Assembly: GCA_002751075.1 (NCBI GenBank)
Contig: NAOQ01000029.1
Span: 62,847-126,846 of the forward strand
DNA from: Ichthyophonus hoferi
Taxonomy: Eukaryota; Opisthokonta; Ichthyosporea; Ichthyophonida; Ichthyophonidae
Direction: 5' to 3'
Length of the DNA stretch: 64,000 nt
The position numbers were made by a program, and so were the translations under genes. Shown here in pieces: positions 1 to 12,800 of the stretch (position 1 is its first letter; each line of letters begins with the position of its first letter). Below the pieces are notes generated by a model. It was not told the origin of the DNA. It saw nothing but the letters and a program-made list of their open reading frames with translations, and did no database searches.

Positions 1-24
1 AAAAAAAAAAAAAAAAAAAAAAAA
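1..24 (+). repeat. Poly-A tract at left edge
   Basis: At least 24 A (T on the channel gene's coding strand), inside or next to an intron of the channel gene. Similar runs of about 18-20 A occur at 661-680 and 3903-3920. Confidence 0.9.
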
Positions 25-135
25 TAGAAATGATTAAGAAAAATAGAAGCAACATAAGAGGCAGATTAGTTTTATAAAAAAAGATGCCGTAGAAATAAAA
101 CAAAAGAAAAGTACGTAATATAAAAAGTTGGATAC

Positions 136-3100
136 CTCATCTACAACGTCATAGTTCAAAATGGGGCTGATGCAGGCAGTGACTGTTGTAATTACGATAG
201 GAAAAATGTAAAACCGCACAGCAAACGTATTTTGCCGATAGAAGGAAAAATCAATCGCGAAGCCCCCCACCCCCAAATAATGCTTTCCTGACACAATCAA
301 TTGATACGCTTCGTCAGTGCCTTGCTCCATAAGATAGTTGAGAGACGTAGTTCCTGTTTCAACTACTTGTGTGTCTATGCCAAATTCATTGGTGTCAAGT
401 CGATCAATTGAGTATTTCAGTGATCCCTCCCATGGAGGTAGACTGGAGACCAAATCTCTGTTTACACAATATTTTGCGTAATTCCAATGCAAAATAAGCA
501 AAGGATAGGAGGGAAGGGAAAGACATAGGTTAGTTCTAATATTTTATTTATTTCAATAGCTATATAAGATTAAAGAAGAAATATATGTGCATACACCGCA
601 GTATATTGTGACGTGTAAATGAAAAGACAAAGAAATTTTATAAAGTAAGAACGTATTTGCAAAAAAAAAAAAAAAAAAAAGTAATAATATTAAAAGTAAT
701 GCAATTGCATTTAAAATACTATCTAACAATATCTGTATCTGTGAAAATAAGAAAGCTTAAAATAACATTTTCCCATATATGAATGTATCAGGACACATCC
801 TGCAAGAGTAACTGCACCTAAAAACAACACGGGGAGGTTTAGGTTTCCACTGTTTCCACCAATTGATGTCTTTGCTATAGTATGGATTAATCACATACAT
901 AGCTGCTTTAATATGATGTTCATCGTACGGAAATCGATTAAATTTCAATTCTGGAAGCATCACAACATTATTAATACGTCTAACTCTGGTTATCTCGCAC
1001 TGTTCTAAGTCGGGGCACCAAAGAAAATCATTTTGTGGTTGGGTAGATCCACAATCTGGTCCATCACAACACCCATGTACGTGTCCATCAGTTACAACTT
1101 GTCGTTTCGCTTCTCCGTCATTACATTCAGGAGGTTTTATAAAAGCAAATAGATCAGATGTCTCTTCATACGTACTGATGAGAGGAAGAAGTTGAAACTG
1201 GGAAAAAAGAACCTTATCTTGAATATATGATTCCACTTTATGTAAATAATACTATATTGCATAACATATATTTTTATATTATAGTTTAATAGACTAATGT
1301 TTTATTATCATTATTAATATGAAGTTTCTGTTTATTGTAATTACCTAAAAAATACAAGTTTTTTAGTGCTCAAATTGAAGTTTGGAAATTAAAAAATTTA
1401 CTAAAATTTATTTAAGAAGTACAGTTGACCAATATTATTATTAGCAAGCGATTTAATGCTAATCTCAATCTATTCGTAATATTTAAAAGGAAATGGAGAT
1501 CTATATTAGCAACTCCTTTGCGCGCCTGTTTTAATATCTGCTATTCATCATGTTGTAGATTCATGAAAATTATGATTAGACCTAAAATATAGTATATGGG
1601 TTTTGTTATTTATCAAAATAAAATTATTTTATTACATCTTTAAAATTATTTTATATATGAAATTCATGGCTGGCCCATAAAGTATACTTATTGTTTAGAA
1701 CATATTGAGATTTTAATAACTTTTATGATTTTTAAAATAAGTAGTAGAATATGAGACGGTTCAAAATTTGCTTAATAAAATTAGATGTTACATGTTACAA
1801 AAATATATTGAAAGAACGTAATATGATATATTGGTATTGGTATGTCATACAAAGAATAAGTTTAAATGTTTTGATATCTGAGACCAGGACTACATTGATG
1901 CACTCTAATCCGTAGTGCTTATTGTTGAATTAAACCACATTACCTACTAATCATCTTAGAGTTATACATCTATTTATCTATTTTCGAGTTAATATTAAAT
2001 AATAATGCTTTATTAATGATATATACGTACCATTTCGCAGTGGTACAATACTATAGCATATTGTCGACAAAATAAAGGAATTCAAATACATAGATATTAA
2101 ATAATGTTTATTACTTTTTATTTGCAAAGTTTAGTAAGTCTTGTATATTGAAAGCTTAAATGTTGTTACTACTATACACTTGATTCAAGATTTTGTAAAT
2201 TAGAGCTAGTTATTAGATACATAAATGTACAAAAACAAAAGTAAGAATCACTTAGGTATATATGGCATTAGAAAATATCAAGATAGGAATGCTACATTAC
2301 CTTTCCGTCATTCAATAAGTAGATATCCAATTGGAACTGGGGAGCCCATACATGGTTTGGTTTGTTAATCATTGTTTGGTACACCCTGTTATCTTTCCAT
2401 TTCATAGCATAAGTCACGCTGAGCGAAACAGTTTGTTCCTATGGTAGGTGATTTTGCTTGTTCAGTATAGTTGTTGGGGTTCAAGTAATTGTTTTTAATA
2501 AAAACGTTAAAATCAAAAAAATAGCAACATAATTATTAGAAAAAAGTTGAATAAATATTGATGGTAATCATAAACAAAACAAAAATATTTGTATGGAAAA
2601 TTGTAAATAGATAATAAAACAATAACATATACATGAAAAATATATAGAAAATATAAATATGGTTATACAAACCTTTAAAACTGAGAAAAAAAGAGAAGAA
2701 AACCTGTAATTGAAAGTGGCAGCAATTCAATTAGAGAACAAAAGCGAAAGTAAAACAAAAAGGCAGTCAATCAGAAAGGGAAAAGAGGAGGAAACGTTAA
2801 GTAAAATAAATTTAATAAAATATAGTGAGGAAAAGAGGCTTATATAGCATAGCGTTCATAGAAGTATATATATATATATATAAAACAATATAAAGAAATA
2901 AACAGGATAAGTAAATAAAAATAGGAATAAATTAAAAAAACAATTATAGGATAACCAAGTAAAAAAAACTAAAAGGGTTATAGGAAACTATATACCTGTG
3001 TATCAAACTTCAAAAGATCAATCATCACATTGTTGACCTCCACATACAGGGGTTCAGTACATGCATTTGGATTACTACAGTCTATTTTAAATATGCGGGG

Positions 3101-5109
3101 CCATGGAGGTAAATACTCAAGTTGCTATAAGGGATTAGGATGGTAATTAGATGATATATTGTAAAAATTACATTGACGTATATAAATGGGTACAAATGTT
3201 TATCTATGTCGCAGGTAGTTATTTGATTTAGAAATATGGGTTTGTCACATGCATTTTCTGTGCATATTTATAAACCTTTGGTTTCATCTCTCCTATTAAT
3301 TGTTTTCTCAATATATTCTCCTTTATTCACATTTAGGAATTCACATATAAATATAGATATTTAAAGACAGAAACAAACACTTACCCATACTAATGCACCT
3401 TTACTCACACATACATAAAATGGGTTCAATCAGAACCCAATATGTAAAGTAACATAGAAACTACAATAATTCAATACTTTTAAAAGCTTTTTTAATTAAT
3501 ATATATATATATATATATATATAGAAACAATGTAGTTTTTAAAATTATACCTATAATACTTGTCTCTTTTATTATTGTTTTATTTGTTGTTTTAGTTGAA
3601 TGCGACGTTTGCTTTAATCTATATAATGATTTCTAGTATTTTATTTGCCCTTGTTCACGATTGTTTCGCTCTGCTAAAATTGTGCTGTTTATGTTCTTTC
3701 ACAATGTTTTTAAAACTGTATTTATTGATAAGATTGAATTATAATTAATATATTTTGATGAATTGTAGTAAAATCCCAGTTTCAATAATTTGAAAATCTA
3801 TACATTCCTGGTGCAAAAGAGTATAAGTAACAAATATAGTGATTAGAGAATTTCTTTATTTTATTCTTAAAGTGTTACACATATTCAGTCATACTTCTTT
3901 TGAAAAAAAAAAAAAAAAAACATTTGCATATAGGTTTACTCGATATTTCTTTTTAAAATATGCTTTAATTTGGTCTTTTGACAACACATAGGGTATTTAA
4001 TATTATTGGAACACAAGCTTACCATTTCATAACAAAACCCCATATCAAGTGGTGTTGATGGATAATTATTTGCTGCACAGTAAGTTTGCCTGAAAATAAT
4101 ATTTTGGTTTGAGTTTAAGGTATGGGAATACAATAATATTTATATATTATTGCATACAAATTCCTATATAGAGGTGTCAAAAGCATATTGATAATGGTAT
4201 GTGGATGAATTGCATGTTAATGTATGAGAAGATAAAACGCATGCTCTTTAACTTGTGCTGGAGGAATAATAAACGGTGTATGCAATAACCATGCTACATC
4301 AGTATAAAATAATTTTAGACATATACATAAACAGCCTTACGACAAGAAATTTTTGGAAAGTAAATTTCGGTAATAATGTATCTCATCATTAAACCTTTCC
4401 GTGTCATTATCTTTTAAAACACTATATTATTCGAAAGTGTATAATATACACAGTAGTATTGACTATCAAAGTATTTTTTTATTTCTAGACAACATGTAGA
4501 CAATAAAATATGGTAAGATTTGGTGTTTTAAAGATTTGGATTTTCAAAAATATAACAATAAAACTTTACAACAATCTTGTTTTACATATTAGACATAACT
4601 AGTGAATTTATCAAGCATACTGCCATCATATCTACAACACATAACTGACACTTTTAATAATTACATGTAATTACAAAAAGATTACATTTTCTTATTTTTT
4701 GCTGAAATTAAAGTACATGAGATTAAAAGCTTTACATTAGAGTCACATTCCCACAATCACAACTACAAACCTCTCATTATTTCTGTAGGTACTTATAATA
4801 ACACATTTACACCATTAACAATACGTTTGTTTGATTTTCTTTTGGCAAAGATTCTATGAAACGAAATACAAAATCAGGTAATACTTACAGATCGTACCAC
4901 AAGTCCGGATCAGTCCTTACAATAGGGTATTTACATATTTTTTTATCAAACACGTTGATTGTTGCATTGGCTTTTTCCTTAAGCGCTCTCGAGTCTGCAC
5001 AACCTGTAATTACTGACTCATTTTGAGCCTGAGCAGTAAGAGACCTTAGCCAACATAATCCAAGAAGAGCAAGTAACCCATATGCAGAAAGATTAATTGC
5101 GAATACCAT
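136..5109 (-). CDS. Pentameric ligand-gated ion channel (Cys-loop superfamily) subunit, 3' part outside window
   Basis: Six exons read on the minus strand, all with consistent phase: 5109-4889, 4089-4023, 3124-2996, 2438-2301, 1197-818 and 457-136, giving the first 419 residues. Residues 1-28 look like a signal peptide (hydrophobic core, then TAQAQ). Family signatures of the extracellular domain follow: VEVNNVMIDLLKFD (beta1), KWKDNRV with W153 and D155, the VWAPQF tryptophan/proline motif (loop A region, residues 170-172), and FPYD at 274-277. Residues 394-413 form the first membrane helix, with the usual proline (YIFPIVITTVTACISPILNY). Helices 2-4, including the pore, lie past the left edge. 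The domain before helix 1 is about 390 residues, much longer than the usual 200-220, partly because of a cysteine-rich insert. Both Cys-loop cysteines are absent. The last donor (GTATCC) and the exon-5 donor (GTGCAG) are weak but keep frame. An upstream in-frame ATG at 5175 exists; 5109 was chosen because it starts directly at the signal peptide. Ligand and ion selectivity cannot be inferred. Confidence 0.82.
154..213 (-). other. First transmembrane helix (M1) of the channel
   Basis: About 20 hydrophobic residues, beginning just after an arginine (AVR-FYIFPIV) and containing the conserved mid-helix proline of M1. It is followed by NYDVVDE, where the short M1-M2 linker is expected. The exon ends there, so M2 is encoded on the next exon, left of this window. 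Confidence 0.75.
910..954 (-). other. Cys-loop position of the channel, without its two cysteines
   Basis: These codons match the Cys-loop pattern C-x-L-x-F-x2-F-P-x-D-x3-C at every position except the two cysteines, which are Pro267 and Ile281 (residues PELKFNRFPYDEHHI). The FPxD core is intact. Loss of both members of the pair, not one, suggests a genuine Pro-loop style channel, as in bacterial members of the family, and not a sequencing error. Confidence 0.8.
3499..3523 (+). repeat. (AT)n microsatellite
   Basis: About 12 AT units in a channel-gene intron. Similar AT runs lie near 2868-2882, 33474-33490, 42359-42376, 54750-54771, 55253-55273 and 62249-62261; all are intronic or intergenic. 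Confidence 0.9.
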
Positions 5110-6736
5110 TATTGAGTTTTTCTGACACCAATAAGGGGGCCCGATAAAAATATTATTAAGAAGGATGGACCACAATACCGTTGCAACTTATTGTTCCTTT
5201 GAGAACCGTTGTTTCACTGAAATATACACATGTGTATCGTTTTATTGGGCAGGGTGGTCAAATTGGAAAAGATGGGGAGGGTGAGGTTCAAATGGTCTTG
5301 GGATAATGGCACCCGTAAGTGGATAGAATCAAGAGAGAAAAATAAAAACTTATCACCTATAGAGTTTACAGTCATAACCTTACATGTGCACCAGTAAATT
5401 AAGTTTATAAAAATATAAATAAAAAATATATATATTCTTATATACAATAAGCTTGTAGTACAAGTAATAAAGCTGTTTTCAGTACAGCCAATTTTCCCGT
5501 TCAACTGGCAAAGCTAATGTAAATTGATTTCAAAAATTTACATGTTCACCTTTACAGCGTGAAAGATGTGCTTTATTATATTCCCATGAGAAATGGGAGG
5601 ACTTTCATCAAATATATTATTTCTAACTGCAAAACGCTAACAAATAAAATTCGGTTGGTTCTGGTCGTGGATCTGAACTGCAACGGAGCTAAACAGTAAG
5701 CAAGCTCACACCACGATTGAATGTTATCCAAATATGCATTTTTGGCCTTCTCAACGTGAACACGTACTGCATACACCTTACGTATTGTATATAGTCATCG
5801 GAGGTGTGCAGATGGGCATGACGAAATATGATAAAGTGAAGGATTTTGATACGTTCCAGCCATTTGGTTGGTGCCACTGTGCCACTGCAGTTAGTCTTTT
5901 TTATTAAGATAAAACTGCAATTGACGCTAACCAATCATACGCACAATAATTGAGTGGGCAAATTTCAAACCATTTTTTCTATTGGTAGTTCTATTTTTTC
6001 TGTAATCGCCCATGATTGGTTTATATGTAGAGGATGCTATGGAATGCTGTTTTACTCGAATATATATATATATATTCCCTCTTTGATAAAATCAAATTGC
6101 ACATATAGGACTTATTGTAATATTTTTTTGAAAAATTAAGCGTTTAATTGTTATAAATAACTTTTTTTTCTTTTTATTGAGATACATTTGTTTACAAAAA
6201 CTCATGAATGTTGTGTTACAATAACTTATAGAGCACCAATAGGATTGAACCAAAGGGTAAACAAATATTTAAAAGGTATGCAATTGAATCTTTGTTTACT
6301 GTACGGATTTATAAATATTACTATTGCCTAAGCATAGGCAAAAAACAGAAGTATATACTTTTACAGTTAATAGAATTTCAACAATATTTTTAAAATTTAA
6401 TAAGCACACCATTTTAAAAGATTAGTTATACAGCACTTTTTATCTCCTTATCGCGTTGTGGAACATATTTTCAATCAGACAATGTGGTTACTCAGTTACG
6501 TCTAGATCTAGAGGATTACTTAGTTAATACACAAGTTGCCAGTCTATATAAGTAGTCCAAATTTGTATAATAATTTGGATAGTATTTATGTATGTATCAA
6601 GCCAAGTTAAGGTTCATTTTCTCTTTGATTTACAGTCGTGATTTCTCCGCTATCTTTTTACTGCGGAAGCTCGACTCACAATGAAATATTTTTATTCTTA
6701 GCTGGGTTCTTTATGGAACAGACACCTGGGTGACAT
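5110..6736. other. Head-to-head intergenic region between channel and EGF-repeat genes
   Basis: About 1.6 kb separating the minus-strand channel start from the plus-strand EGF-gene start, so it presumably holds both promoters. Open frames here are short, have no domain signature and lack good splice sites. I saw no convincing TATA box or operator. Non-coding first exons may be hidden here; for example an acceptor-like TTTACAG lies at about 6629-6635, just upstream of the EGF start codon. Confidence 0.5.
6681..6701 (+). promoter_or_regulatory. Possible short upstream ORF
   Basis: A six-codon frame, ATG to TAG, ends 36 bases before the chosen start of the EGF-repeat gene. If the transcript begins upstream it could damp initiation at 6737. 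No transcript evidence; could be chance. Confidence 0.2.
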
Positions 6737-6815
6737 ATGGCGACCAGAAATCGACTAAAGCATGTTTTACTATGGCGGGTTATTAGCATAATATACTTAA
6801 TGTGGAAATGGACTA
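6737..6815 (+). other. EGF-repeat gene exon 1: signal peptide
   Basis: The frame opens ATG-GCG-ACC and encodes MATRNRLKH followed by a hydrophobic core ([14 protein letters not shown]), a classic secretion signal. It ends at a strong donor, A|GTAAGT, in phase 1, matching the acceptor at 7503. I chose this start because it is the only one that gives both a signal peptide and the correct phase. Confidence 0.65.
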
Positions 6816-9800
6816 GTAAGTAACATATTCTATTACGCTATAACTTTCTCATAATAAGCGTGGTTTGAGACGAGCTAACCCCATACCCTCTCTGTCTATG
6901 TATGTATGCAGTGGTTAGCTAGTGCTTATTCTTGTTAAGGATGGGAATAGTTGCCATATAACTTTGATATTATAGGTGTCTCAGGTTTACATATTTATGA
7001 GGGGAAGAGTAAAGAAATATTTGGTCTTCTATGGATACTTATACGGTTCCAAGTGTATGCTGTTTACATGTTTTGCAATAATTGATCATGAAATTAATGC
7101 ATATATGTTTATTTACTGATGAAATGTTAACCAACAACCTACGACATAAATAATGATTACTGATATAAAGTGAATACATATACTTGAAGATTCACGAAAA
7201 AATTCTATAGACTGGTCTACGAGTTTATAGACTACGGCCTTATGTAAAGTCTGTATGTCTCCTTTCATGCTAATACCGAAGCACACATCAATACCTCCAC
7301 TTATATATACTGTCTTGGAGTATCATGATAACAAAATTAATTACGCACGGAATATTTAATATATATATATATATATATATATATCTTCTACATATCTAAA
7401 AGAGATAGGGTTGTAAAATTTCTTTCATTGTTAAATTTTAAATTGCCTTCAACATGTAAACACTTTATACAATTCAGACTAATTTCTACTTCAAATGCTT
7501 CAGATGCAGTCCACGTGGCCGAGTTTGGGCGTATTAAAATTGTACCAGGACAACCACAAATCTTTAATTTAAGAACTAATTTTATACGAACACCTATTAT
7601 TATAACCTCACCATCTAAGCTGGACGCAAAATCATTGTCACAAATCGATCACGTTTACAGTGTAAGCCGAGAGGTAGAGAATGGATGCCAGCCTGGTAAG
7701 TGGTGTTTCAATATTTTACGAGAGGTGCCCGATTGTCTACTTGAATATGCTGAGGGGGAGGAGGAGATTAGCTATATGGCAGTAGAACAAGGAGAGCATT
7801 TGATTGGCTATGACCATCAGCCACAGGTATACAGGCTTCTCTTTTCTTAAAAAATAATGGGAGGTATAGGTATTAGTAGCGTGTATTTTACAAGAAAACA
7901 ACGCGATAAATAAAGTACTATGTTTGATGTGAGAGACTATAGGTGTTAGTAAGACGGTGACTGACATAATGATTTAGGAATGAAGATTTTTAACAAGAGT
8001 AGTTGCGCTTAATTATGTTTGAATTGTTAGTTTTGTCTATTTACCAAATAATATAAGTATTTCATGGTATATGTGTGTTGTATGCCTTAGTTTCTATTGC
8101 ATTTATAAATATATTATGTTTTTCGGGTAGTTACACAAGTATCTTATAGATGCTTACTTAAGTCATTATAAAATCTAAATATAATGAATTTACATATATT
8201 ATGCTATTAGTAAAAACGTCTGTATTTCATTTTTCCTTTAAAAATTTAAAATTTGAATTGCTATGTATTCTACTTCAAATTTGAAACTCGGAAGACCATA
8301 CAAACACGATCCCTTAAAATATTTTCACCACAGGTGTTAACTGCTGGTATCGTCTCTTCTGTGGGGTTTTCATTTAACACAACCATCGATTTTAGTTGTA
8401 AATTTGGTTATACCGATACACCAATTATTTTAGCTCAAATTCAATCGAATAAACTTATGAAAGAGGCACCAAGATTTTCTAAATGGATACATACCAGAGT
8501 ATCCGGTACGTCTGCTATAGATTCCAATAAACCTTTCTTTGAGCTTCATCTGGAGGGAACACAAGCCATTACCAATCATTTTCAAAACTCAAATCTAAAT
8601 TGGACAGAAAGTGTAGGTTATGTGGCAGTAACTCCAAATATTGGCGTATGGGGTCATGCAAAATATGAAGCTACCATTACAAGTGCTTCTATGATCGGAT
8701 ATGGCACCACCCCCATTATATTTGCTCAGGACTTCGGTGGACCACCTCATTTTTTTTCTATTCCAGCCACAAATACCGTGAAATTTCCTTGTATCACCCG
8801 CACTCATGCAGTATCTAAATCGAGTGTTGGTATAATGCTAGAAACGGATGGATGCGGGGCTTCGAGACACAGTGTTCTTGCTGAGGCTATGAGCTTTTTT
8901 GCAATTCAATTTAATGGCACTTTGGATTCCGGTATTTATATTTTTTTTTCTACTCTCTTTATTTTACTACACCTTGCTTGTACGTCTATCTGTGTTTTTT
9001 ATTTTTACGATGCTACGATCTACCAATAAACTCTGTTGAAGCCATTACTGCCGCTATCAGTTAACTAGAAACTAGTAAATGCTACTAGGCTTGGTATGAC
9101 TTTCAACAAGATTTAAGATTGATGGAATAATACATAGCCACGAAGAATTAGCCTTGATTCCATTTTCAGCAACTAAAATACATATATACTTATTTATTAA
9201 TTCCCTTACCACTAGAATAATATTATACATACTTAAAGCATTTACTTTATTTTAATGGTTGCATTGACTATACATCAGGGGTCACATGGGATGTCAGCCA
9301 CTAGTGTTTTTAATATTAATTTTTTTAAGTTGCTGATATATGTTAGTGTTATTTGCAAAAGTTTGAATACAGGGAGACAATCAAAATTATCATATGAAAA
9401 TGAAGTACTGATTATATTTCTTTTCTTTTCCTAATGTTTCATGCCTTCAATGTGTGTTTAGAGATATTTTAGAAGGCAATATTTTGGATAATTTTAATGC
9501 CTTTTTTATTATAGTGACATATCTATTTATCTTTTTCTCGGGTATCGTTTCTTTATATTTATTATTTATTTATTTTACAACCACTATTTCCCCAATCAGC
9601 TTGTTATCTTTGTTACATAAACACATGATAAAACTGACAAATCAAAACAAAAATTCTATCTCTCTCTTTTAATGGACTTTACTATTAATAGAGAAATTCT
9701 CACCGGCTGTTTTATTGCTTGTGATAGTCTCAATGAAACAATGAAACGATATTAATATAGAGCTGCTTAAAAATATACATGTGCATGATGATATCATTTA

Positions 9801-12800
9801 ATTGTATTTAAAGCTAATAAATTTCCATTATGTTCTTAAATATATCATTGAGTACAATCTTGGCCAAGTTGATATTGTAGTGGTTTTAAAAAAATTGAAG
9901 TCGTAAGCTAATGAAATACCAATTGCATATTTACATAAATTATGTTTTTGAAGTGTAGTAGATTGTGTTGCAAAAACACTTTATGTTTATAAATGTGCTT
10001 TTTCTATTCTGATTGTTATAAACCGTTTTTAGCTGTGCAACTATGATTGGCAAACTACTACTAAAATATTTTCATATCGCAAGTTGATATATGGCATTGG
10101 CTATTATATACATACTCATGTATGTAAAACCTAAGGCCAAAATGTATTGTATATCTTTTAATAACTTAAAAGATCATTAATTAATTTGAAGCTATTGGGC
10201 TACAGTGACACTTAATGGATGTACCCAAGAGCTAAACGGACTGTGTACTCGTTGTTATGATCCGCGGGCCCAGCCTGTTGGTGGTGTGTGTTCATGTACC
10301 AGAGGATATACTGATGTCAATCCATCCTCTCTTATGGAGTGGTGGAATGTATGCCCTTTGAACCACTTTCCCGACATGGTTTGTTATGGTTGGTATTTCA
10401 GCTTTTGTTACTTATTTAACGTTTTATTGTTTGTTTCCTTTTGCTTTTCACAAGTGTTTTTTATTACTTTACTTGATCTAATCCCAGTTATACCAGAATA
10501 TACCGATTTATATGACCCCCTTTCTATCGAGTTGGTGCTTTCTATATTATTTTGCAATGTGTCCTTTTCCCCTCTCTGAATTAAAACGACATGCTACATA
10601 TTTTCACAACATCAAATTTAAGACCACTGCAGATTTATTATAAAGCATTTTACCTTCCATCACTTTTATTGATTTTAAACCCGCATATCGTATTCTTCTA
10701 ACAGACATTGACGACTGCATCGATAAGACACACAACTGTGCAGCTAATGCCCAATGTGCCAATAATGTTGGTAGTTTTGACTGCCACTGTAATGTTGGCT
10801 ATTTTGGTGACGGCGTTATTTGCACTGGTACATCTTCCCTATCACTCCTGTTCTAGATATTTTATTCTTAATAATGACAGAGCTTGTTCCATTGCGTTAT
10901 TTTTATTACAACCAGTTTTAGCTGTTGAATTGAACTGCTAATATTGTTTCTGAATGAGATGTTTGTGTAAAGCCTTGCTAATGGAATTAAATACCCCTAT
11001 GCTACAACTTCCAACTAGCACTCTCTGCACGTCTTATAAAACGTTAAACATCTACAATAATTTTAAATCTGAACCTGCATATATATTTTATGTTGTTTAG
11101 CTGGACAATTTATGCCAAAATATGACATAGCATTAAAACCCATATATATATTTGCTTTAATATCCTCCTTGGCGTTCAACCAATATTTTTTAATATATGC
11201 ACCCTATGATTCCTCTATTTATGTTATTTTTTAATAGCATTTTAATTTCTTGTTTTACCTCCTCTCCTCCCCAAACACCTGGTCACCTTTATTTATGTTT
11301 TCCTCAACTGCATATATTCTACGTCATCATTGTCGCCATTAATTTATTGCTTTTAAATGATCTCTTTATTTTTTGTACTTTATTTATTTACTTTACGTCT
11401 GTTTTTTTATTATTAATTCATAATGTTTTGATACACCCTATCGTTTAGATACGAATGAATGCATGATGAATGAACACAACTGTCATGCTCAAGCAACCTG
11501 TACAAATACCATTGGTAGCTTTACATGTGAATGCAAGAGAGGTTACGTTGGTGATGGCACTAATTGTACTAGTAAGAGATTTCTTTTTTTTTATTAAAGA
11601 ATCTATATATACTGTTAGCATATTATACATGCACATATTTTTAAATACGTAATATCTACACATATAATTAGACATGTATGGGCATCTAAATATGAGGATA
11701 TGCCTCCTCTTATATTTTATTGTGTATACGCAAATATACATATATATAATTAGTAAATAACATAAAGTATATATATATATATATATATATATTTATAATT
11801 TACATTTATATTTGTGTATATGTATACATATATTATTGACTGCGGCCAAAGACATGTGCCTGGTTTGGGTCCATGTGTAATGGAATTAAGATTGCTCTAT
11901 CACCTCAATTGCTAACCCGTCCACCCTCTTTCCCAGTCATAAATGACGATATGTGTCGTGTAGCAAGACGTATTTGCTCACTAAATGCGGTTTGCACTAA
12001 TATTGAAGGAGGTTTTACATGTGTATGCAATGATGGCTATAATGGAAATGGTTTAAATTGTTATGGTTAGTTTTCCTCAATTTCTAAGTGTTTTTCTCTT
12101 TACTTATATACTCATACGTATATATCTTCTACTATTTACTATCATGCTATCCTTTTCTTTTTGTTTTTTCACCCTTGCATGCTCTTTTATTTTCACTATA
12201 TATGATTTACTCTTACGTTCATAGCGACATATCGATAGGTATGCCGTCATCAAACAATTATTTATAGTATAGGATAACATATATCTATTACTTATATGTC
12301 ATATTATAAATTGCATACACGCATATCTTAATATAAATATAACAAATTCAGAAGATAATGCTTTCAAAAGTGTCTCCTTTAGGATCTTGTTTATCTCTTT
12401 CCCCAATATAGTATATTTATTTAGACTCTTGTTATTTAATATTATAAGTCAAAAGAAAAAAGCATCTTGCACAATTATGCATGGAATTTAATTAAAAATA
12501 AACACGACACTTTTAAACTGTTAAATAATAATAATAATAATAAATAAATAAATAAACTAAGTAAAGAGAATATTTATTCTTAATAGTTTTTGATTTTTGT
12601 TGGAAGTCAAGTTTATTGAGCGTTTTTAATGAGCTATAATTAAAATAATACAACAATTCCATAGACTGATAATTTTAAAAGTTAATTTCTTTTAGAAATG
12701 TCAATGATATAATAGATTTAAAATAGAATGACTTGAGTGGTTGTTATTCTGAAATTTCATTGTGATCCAATTGTGCCTAATTACAGTTGTATTTAAGTGA

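Noticed and set aside
5214-5934. Three minus-strand open frames upstream of the channel gene
   Set aside because: No domain, no splice sites that join them in frame to the channel, and composition like intergenic DNA.
9454-9672. Plus-strand open frame between EGF-gene exons 3 and 4
   Set aside because: Hydrophobic, AT-driven composition; no phase-1 exon can be drawn in it.
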